Part shown: positions 58,230-64,000 of the stretch, piece after piece | How the letters are laid out: each line of letters begins with the position of its first letter | Position numbering within the stretch: the first letter of the stretch is position 1 | Source of the DNA: Stenocarpella maydis | Lineage: Eukaryota; Ascomycota; Sordariomycetes; Diaporthales; Diaporthaceae | Direction of reading: 5' to 3' | DNA: 64,000 nt | NCBI GenBank assembly: GCA_002270565.1 | Contig: NQMI01000035.1 | Coordinates: forward strand, 1-64,000 | The notes under the pieces: generated by a model | Told to the model about the DNA's origin: nothing | Database searches by the model: none | The model's input: the letters and a program-made list of their open reading frames with translations, nothing else | Program-made: the position numbers and the translations under genes

Positions 58230-60483
58230 TCCTCAAGGCCTTTTACCACTTGACATCGAACCACCGTCTTCTTCCTTGTCCCGAACATCATTCCGGCTCC
58301 CTACTCCTTGATCCCGACACGCCCACATAGGAGAGGGGCAGCCGGATCGTACTGTGCTGTGCGCTCCCGACGTCAACCCCCCTGACACGTGCCACACGCT
58401 GCCATCTTCCGCGCCGACCTTGGCTGGCGTCGCTCGCTCAGGTTGGACAAGGGCGAACTCTTCCCGGCAGCCCACTTGGCCAGCCTGTGCGTTCGCCACA
58501 CGCGGTCCCGGCTCCATGCCTTGACAGGCCATGACCACGACGGCACCATGTCGTTCGTCCTAGCGCCAACGGGACAGCGCCGGCCGTGAAGCCAGCCCGG
58601 GCGCACTCCTCCCATGCTAATAACCTCATAAGCTGACAAGCAGCAGGGCAACGGCAGCACGCGCTGCGGGCAAGCCGGGCCTTGTCTGTCTGCACGTCCG
58701 TTTGAGCCTCCTTCTCGGGCCCCAGCGCCCCGTGCCCGGTGTTCTGTGTGGCTGGGCCCTGCCCTGCTGCCCTGGCACTCGTCTCTCCACGCCGCAGACC
58801 AAACGTGATTATCAACAAGTGAAAGCCTTGCCGCCTGTTCCTCGTCCTTCCTCTGTGGCCTGCCTGTGCTGTACCTTCTTCTTGCCCATCGATGTTGGTA
58901 TCCAACCAACAGGCGCCTCCACGTAGGGCCTGCCTCCCCCACCAGAGTGATTGCCTGGTCAACAAGGTCAAGCCCCACTAGAACCGGAAGAGGGAATGAC
59001 AAAAAGAGGAAGAGGAATCCACCATCACCGTCGACATGCGATTTACACCCAGATCCTGGTGAGCATGTTGACGAGTGAAGGCACAAAGACGGACATGATA
59101 ACACGCCGAAACTCTTACCCAGACCCCGCAACTATTGCCATTCTGCCACCTCTCACGTGGGATCCCACCAGCGCAATGGCCATCGCAGCTCCGGAAGAGA
59201 AAGGAGAAGAAAAAATCAAGCACCTGCATGAGTCCGCAGGTGCGGCTCGGAAGGGGGGGAGGGGGTCCAGGTACCGCGGATGCGGGCCCGAACCGGATGC
59301 GCTTGTTGATGTTGGTGAACAGCCTAAGCACACAACACCATCAGCAGTGATGCCGCCCGCGGAGAAGGCCCAATCGAAATGCTATCCAACAGCGGCGGCT
59401 GCGCACTTGTGTGTATGCTGTGGCCTGTCGCTCTTTGTCACGTCGGCTCCGGGGGCCCTCTTCTACAGGCCGGATCCTTGTCGACAGCCACTGGACACTC
59501 TCGCGGCGAGCGCGTCGGCCACAATTAGCGGAGCTGGCAGACAACGAGTTAAATTACAAGAACATGTCTTCATGTTGAACACTGAGGAGAAGCCGTCTTG
59601 ACGATTCCGTCTAGGAAATTGGCCAGGCCCACTCGCTGCGACCCGCACTGCCTTTACCACCCCGGCAAGTTGATGGATAGGGCCTGGGCTATTATCTGAG
59701 CGACCCAACGTCCCTCGCACCCACCCTCTACCACTCACCCCCCCCCCCTCGTCCGTGTTGGTCAGACTGTCACGACGGCCCGTACAACAACTAACTCATT
59801 TCTTGGTCCGGGTACAGCCTTTGGACCGTCAAGTACTGCCCAAGTACTCCGCCGCCCTCTGCCTGTCTATGCCGTTCCCACAACCTCTCCTGAGGGTCTC
59901 CAGAAACCCCATAGCCATGCGGCCACGCTGGTCACCCCTTCAACCGCATGACGTACCAAGCCGGACACGCTAACAACCAACCGCAAGGAGTCAAGAGTCA
60001 CTGGCAACGGCAACGCGCAACGCTGCCTTCTGTAGATTGCTTCGGTCGAGCTGCTGGACCGCATGGCATGGACACCAACAGCTCGCCTTCGCCTGCTCCA
60101 CCTAGCCACTGCACACACACTGACCAGAGGTTCACAACCTGCGTCTTCCCATGGTTTGGCGAGCATATAAAGACTCAGAGCAGTTCCGTCTGTCGGGCTA
60201 TCCGGGTCAAGCATCACCATCATCACCATCACCGTCACCTTCAGGACGCTCATACCCACACGCCATAAGCAACGCCCACCTGCCCTACTGCCACCCTCAA
60301 CCTCCTAGACGCCCACAGACAACAAGTATCTGAGCAGCCCTTGCCAGGTTCCCTGACAGATACCCATCTCCCGCACAGACCTCTGAGGATACGATCCAGC
60401 TTACGTCGGGTTCTTTATAAGCGTCATCGGCCCGTCTCAGCCCCATATATCACGTCAAGCCAGCCCTAAAGCCACGAGCCATC

Positions 60484-60645
60484 ATGTGCCGAATTGAGAA
60501 GCGCTATTACGCTTGCGGGAAAGTTGAGGAGTATCGCTACGCGACTCACAACCGCCCCTGCGACGGTAGCTGCCCCATGTCGGCATGCACAGTCGACACG
60601 GTGCAGGTGCCTACCAGGTGCCCGGACCGGTCCCACTGTGGCTAA
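60484..60645 (+). CDS. Possible 53-aa cysteine-rich small protein
   Basis: An ATG at 60484 opens a 53-codon frame starting MCRIEKRYYACGKVEEYRYA and continuing with C-x3-C-x4-C and C-x6-C spacings (CDGSCPMSAC, then CPDRSHC); total seven cysteines. The MCR...YxCGxxEEYRYATHxxPCDG pattern resembles small fungal proteins I have seen with MCR and CGH-type starts, possibly zinc-binding, but this is a weak memory-based comparison. No signal peptide. TATA-like tttataagc lies about 70 bp upstream. It could be a chance frame. Confidence 0.45.
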   Translation: MCRIEKRYYACGKVEEYRYATHNRPCDGSCPMSACTVDTVQVPTRCPDRSHCG

Positions 60646-61807
60646 GAGTCGATCCAGTGAAGACATTTCCAGCATGGGATGTTGTTTGGTCGTAAGTGCA
60701 CACCGAGGTCCCCTACTCCCCATATACTCCGCTTAGGATGAGACTGACCGACCCCCTCGACAGGAGCCATATTTTATAAGGTTACGGTAGACGACAGATA
60801 CGGCGAGCAATCGTCCATTTCCCGGTGAATCGGATTTCGGCACACCATATTTTATCACGGTTGACCCTTGGGTGGACACGGTCTCCCCCCACTCTTTTCT
60901 TTTTTTTTTGTCTCTCTAATCTTCTTATTCTCTCTTTTGTTCTTTCCCGCGATGACGTTTCGGGGGTTTCCTTGGTAGGACACGCAGTGACGGCTGGAGG
61001 CTCTGCCTGATTATCTTTCATTCCTAACGCATGACATCATGTAGACACCGTCGCTGGAGGTTTCATGGTCAAGTAAATGAGGCGATGCAGGCCTATATCC
61101 TGCAACGGCCGAGTTGGGAAACATAGATGGGATATGTTTATATCATGGGATACTCTGCTTCTGCTGTTTGGCGACTGGCATTCTTTGGTTGTACGGCATG
61201 TCGGCACGATAGAATACCGCCGCCTCGACTCCTCTTTTCCTTTTCTAGATGTCTGCTCAATGCATACCAATTGCTTCACTACACTGGACTTGCATGTAAT
61301 ACCTGTAGTGTGTGCCTGATGACCTCCTGGCTATGTGTGATGAGTCTGGTTTCGTCTGCCCACCGATACAATAATACTCACTGACCTGCCTGAAGACTCG
61401 ACTTGTGTGTATCGTCAAAGGTGCAGCTTTGAGGCTTACGGTTGGCAGGTGGCTGTAACGAACTGGCCGGGTGAGGCTGAAAGAGCATGTGGGACATAAA
61501 AGTATGGGGCTGATAGCTGCAGTGGGTGGTAGGGTTGCTGAGCCGTCGAACGGCTGCCCAGGGGGGGGGGGATGGTTGCTGGGTCCGGTCGCGCTTACTG
61601 ACGAATTAGAATGAAGTGGGGGAGGGGGCGGGGTTGTTGTTGATCGTGCAAGGATGCGGGGGTGTGTCTAAGTGTGCGTGTGTCTAAACATTGAACTCCA
61701 GGCCTCTGCTGCCCATATACGAGATGACTCGTACATGTGCCCCATGAACAAACCCTGGGAGGTTTCAATACAGACTACTTGGGTAGTCAGCCGCCAACAC
61801 CAGGTGG
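60646..61807. other. Intergenic region before the right A/T block
   Basis: About 1.2 kb. It has a T-rich run (60897-60910) and a ten-G run (61562-61571). No gene recognised. Confidence 0.5.
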
Positions 61808-63365
61808 TTTATAACAAATAGTATATTAATATAAATAATATTATTACTCTTATAGTATTACTTAAACTTTATTATTCTACAGCTTTTAAATTTATTTAAA
61901 ATAACTATTTAGTATTTATTATTAATTTATATATATATATATACTTATTAAACTACTTAATTTAGTTTAAATTAATATTATTACTTATATATTTATTTAA
62001 AGTAGGCTTAATAATTTAGCTTAATATGAAGTTAAAATTTATTAATTAGTTAAAAGGATAATAACTGCCTTATATAGAAATAAATAGTAAGATATACTAG
62101 CTCCTAATGTTAATATATTTAATAATTATTACTTATTATTAATTCTTAACTTATATAGATTTAGCCTTTTTATATTAATTAAACTATATAATAATTATAA
62201 TTAACGTTATTTAGTTTATTATAAAGTTAGTTTTATTAAAATTATAAAGATTATCTTTTAAGATCCTATAATTGGCTATTATATTATAAAGTAATTGAAA
62301 TTAACCGTTAGTAACTTTTAGATCTCTATAATTAGCCTTTTAATAATTATATAATTAATTAAATATAATTTTCAAAGTTCTTTATATCTTAATAAAGTAT
62401 TATACTTAATGCTTATTAATTAGCTTATTATTATATAATATTAATAAAAGGTTAGTTATATCTTTTATATTTTTAAATTATATTAAAAGTGTTTAAATAG
62501 TTTTATTAATAATATATCTAATAAGTGTTCATGTTTAATTAAGTTAAGTTTATATTTTTAATACATAATTTTTTATAATTATATTCTTATATTATTTTAT
62601 ACTATAGTATAATTTGAAGTGTATTAAAAAATTTAGCTATTATAATTATACTTATAGGTTTTATGTTATTTTTTTTAAAAAAGAAATATTTTAAATAGCC
62701 GAAATAACTAAAAGTATCTTATTTCCTTAAGATATAGAATATATATTATTCTTATAGAATTCTAATATACTAAATATTTAAATATGTAAAGAAATATAAG
62801 AATAATATAAAAAGTAAAGATATGACTAGTATGAAAAAGAGCTATTTTATATAAACCTTAATAATTTATCGTCTAATTATACCTAGTCTAATTACTTTAA
62901 ATTTATAATATTAATCAAAAATAAGTAATTAAGTATAGTTAGTACTAATTAGTACTAATCTTTATTATATATCTGGCCCTAGGTAGGTGCTAGGATAGCC
63001 TAAAGTTGATAAATTTACTGAACTAGCTACTTCCTAGTCCTAGCTACTTTCTGGTACCCTATCTTATTTATTAATAAATTATATTATTTTAAATAAAAGA
63101 TTATAATACTTAATCTTTTGGAAAAAAAAATTAATATTTTAAAATTTTATAAGCTTAATATTTACTATATTATAATAATAAGTACAACTAAGTTATAAAA
63201 TATATGAATTTTCTTTAAGAGTTACTTAATTTAAAATAATATCATTAATAAAGGTAGTAGTAACTAATGGGCTATTTATAAGTAGTAAGGGCTATTAAGT
63301 GCCTTATTAATAAGGGCCTTATAATCTAGCAACTATATAGGCACTAGGCCATAATAGATAACGGC
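61808..63365. repeat. Second A/T-rich, probably RIP-mutated block
   Basis: About 1.55 kb of almost pure A/T with sharp borders at both ends. A small island at about 62970-63060 (ggccctaggtaggtgctagg) keeps some G and C. No coding sequence survives. It resembles the left block in composition, but no long shared sequence was noticed by eye. Confidence 0.75.
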
Positions 63366-63677
63366 TGATTTAAGACTCAGCCGGGAGTGGTTCTCAGGTG
63401 ACTTCCGTTTGAACATTGGGGAAGGAAAATCCACCCGGTGAAAGAGCTTTATGTTCTGTGAATTGTACCCACTCTCCTCCTCTTTCCCCAATCATGTCCG
63501 CCCCAAAACGGCCGCTGCTGCATGGTGACCACAATTTTCTCCATACGGAACTGGCTAATAAAGATAACAGTGCCTTCCCCGCTAAATACGTAGCTACCTA
63601 GGTCGGTACCCTTGTGTCCAAGCACCCCTTCGAAAACGTATCCACCGAGCCTTTGTCTTAGCTCGGCGAGGTTTATT
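63366..63677. other. Short flank between A/T block and GH5-like gene
   Basis: About 310 bp containing gctacctaggtcggtacc (63593-63610). A 35-codon frame starting MSAPKRPLLHG is present, with no recognisable family. Probably the 3' flank of the edge gene. Confidence 0.45.
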
Positions 63678-64000
63678 TCACATCACCACGCAGCCGTTGC
63701 CGAGCCAGTTGTTGACCATGTCATAATAACCGGGCTCCTCGCCAGGTGCAGCATCCTTGCCATCACCTGTATTATACCTCCGTACCTGGCCCACGATCTT
63801 AAGGTCCTGCTCGCCCTTGCCGTGCCACCACCGAAGTCGTTGTATGCCATCGTCACCCTGGCCAATCTCCCACTTTCCTCCTGACACTTCAACCATGGAG
63901 CCCTCCCGCGGGAAGTGGGAGTCCGGCAGGAATATCACCGTCGGCGCTTCCTGGCCCGGCTCGGTCGCGGTGCGTAGTCTCAAGACGAAAGTGCAGCTCC
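63678..64000 (-). CDS. C-terminal end of a probable GH5-type glycosidase (partial)
   Basis: The 5' part lies outside the window; the frame is open from 64000 to a stop at 63680-63678. The visible 107 residues include SCTFVLRLRT, TVIFLPDSHFPREGSMVEVS, KWEIGQGDDGIQRLRWWHG and GEQDLKIVG. This resembles the C-terminal beta-sandwich that follows the barrel in fungal GH5 glucosylceramidase/sterylglucosidase-like enzymes. The barrel and its catalytic glutamates cannot be seen, so enzyme class, activity and intactness are open. The gene lies 310 bp from the A/T block, a position where genes are sometimes damaged. Confidence 0.5.
   Translation of the reverse strand, partial: SCTFVLRLRTATEPGQEAPTVIFLPDSHFPREGSMVEVSGGKWEIGQGDDGIQRLRWWHGKGEQDLKIVGQVRRYNTGDGKDAAPGEEPGYYDMVNNWLGNGCVVM

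Larger units (their letters stand above)
53652..60483. other. 6.8-kb gene-poor region with microsatellites
   Basis: No protein family was recognised in either strand. Long frames occur (up to about 250 codons) but they overlap on opposite strands and look like GC-rich chance frames. The region may hold regulatory sequence or a long leader for the 83-aa gene, non-coding RNA, or degraded DNA. It carries four microsatellites listed separately, C-runs near 55949-55966, and an ambiguous base at 54221. TATA-like words near 60164 and 60413 precede the small ORF at 60484. Confidence 0.5.

Noticed and set aside
58373..59131. 252-codon minus-strand frame
   Set aside because: Repetitive Arg/Gly/Ser-rich composition with overlapping frames on the other strand and no recognisable domain.
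1..64000. tRNA or rRNA genes
   Set aside because: Looked for the T-arm ggttcgaatcc-type signature and paired acceptor stems; no convincing candidate was found by eye. A covariance-model search would be decisive.

Overview
The window looks like a piece of a filamentous ascomycete (Pezizomycotina) chromosome, most probably a Sordariomycete. The evidence is short spliceosomal introns (45-200 nt) with GT..AG ends, GC-rich coding sequence, a CYT-18-type mitochondrial tyrosyl-tRNA synthetase, a fused fungal betaine-lipid synthase, a Zn2Cys6 regulator, and two almost purely A/T blocks at the ends (about 130-1720 and 61808-63365) with the composition left by repeat-induced point mutation (RIP). Introns were placed by hand from splice sites and from family conservation. 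All exon sums below stay in frame.

Layout. 1-3.4 kb: tandem repeat, A/T-rich block with an LTR-like 3' end, then unassigned DNA. 3.4-9.6 kb: divergent pair ngg1/ada3 (SAGA coactivator, minus) and bta1 (betaine-lipid synthase, plus). 9.6-21.6 kb: an accessory, gene-poor island holding a decayed GH79 beta-glucuronidase-like pseudogene (10483-12404), a Zn2Cys6 transcription factor (14909-16814), a GH18 chitinase-like gene whose catalytic glutamate position is glutamine (19398-20637), and a 480-bp transposon-like element with 38-bp terminal inverted repeats (21116-21595). 21.8-27.3 kb: vps53 (GARP tethering complex) and a single-pass membrane protein. 28.2-29.9 kb: a secreted M28 leucine aminopeptidase in six exons.

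30.9-51.1 kb is a compact housekeeping block: sdh4 and cyt-18 (divergent, both mitochondrial), npr2 (TORC1/GATOR1 nitrogen signalling), a possible small secreted protein, dsk2 (ubiquilin), thg1 (tRNA-His guanylyltransferase), swd1 (COMPASS H3K4 methylation), rpb1 (RNA polymerase II largest subunit) and a PRCC-domain protein. 51.1-63.4 kb is almost empty apart from an 83-aa conserved-looking small protein and a 53-aa cysteine-rich ORF, and it carries most of the microsatellites. The right edge cuts a minus-strand gene whose C-terminus resembles the beta-sandwich end of a GH5-type glycosidase.

The most unusual part is the 9.6-21.6 kb island: a broken carbohydrate-active gene, a regulator and a probably catalytically dead chitinase-like protein beside a mobile element. 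No wholly new system could be demonstrated from sequence alone.
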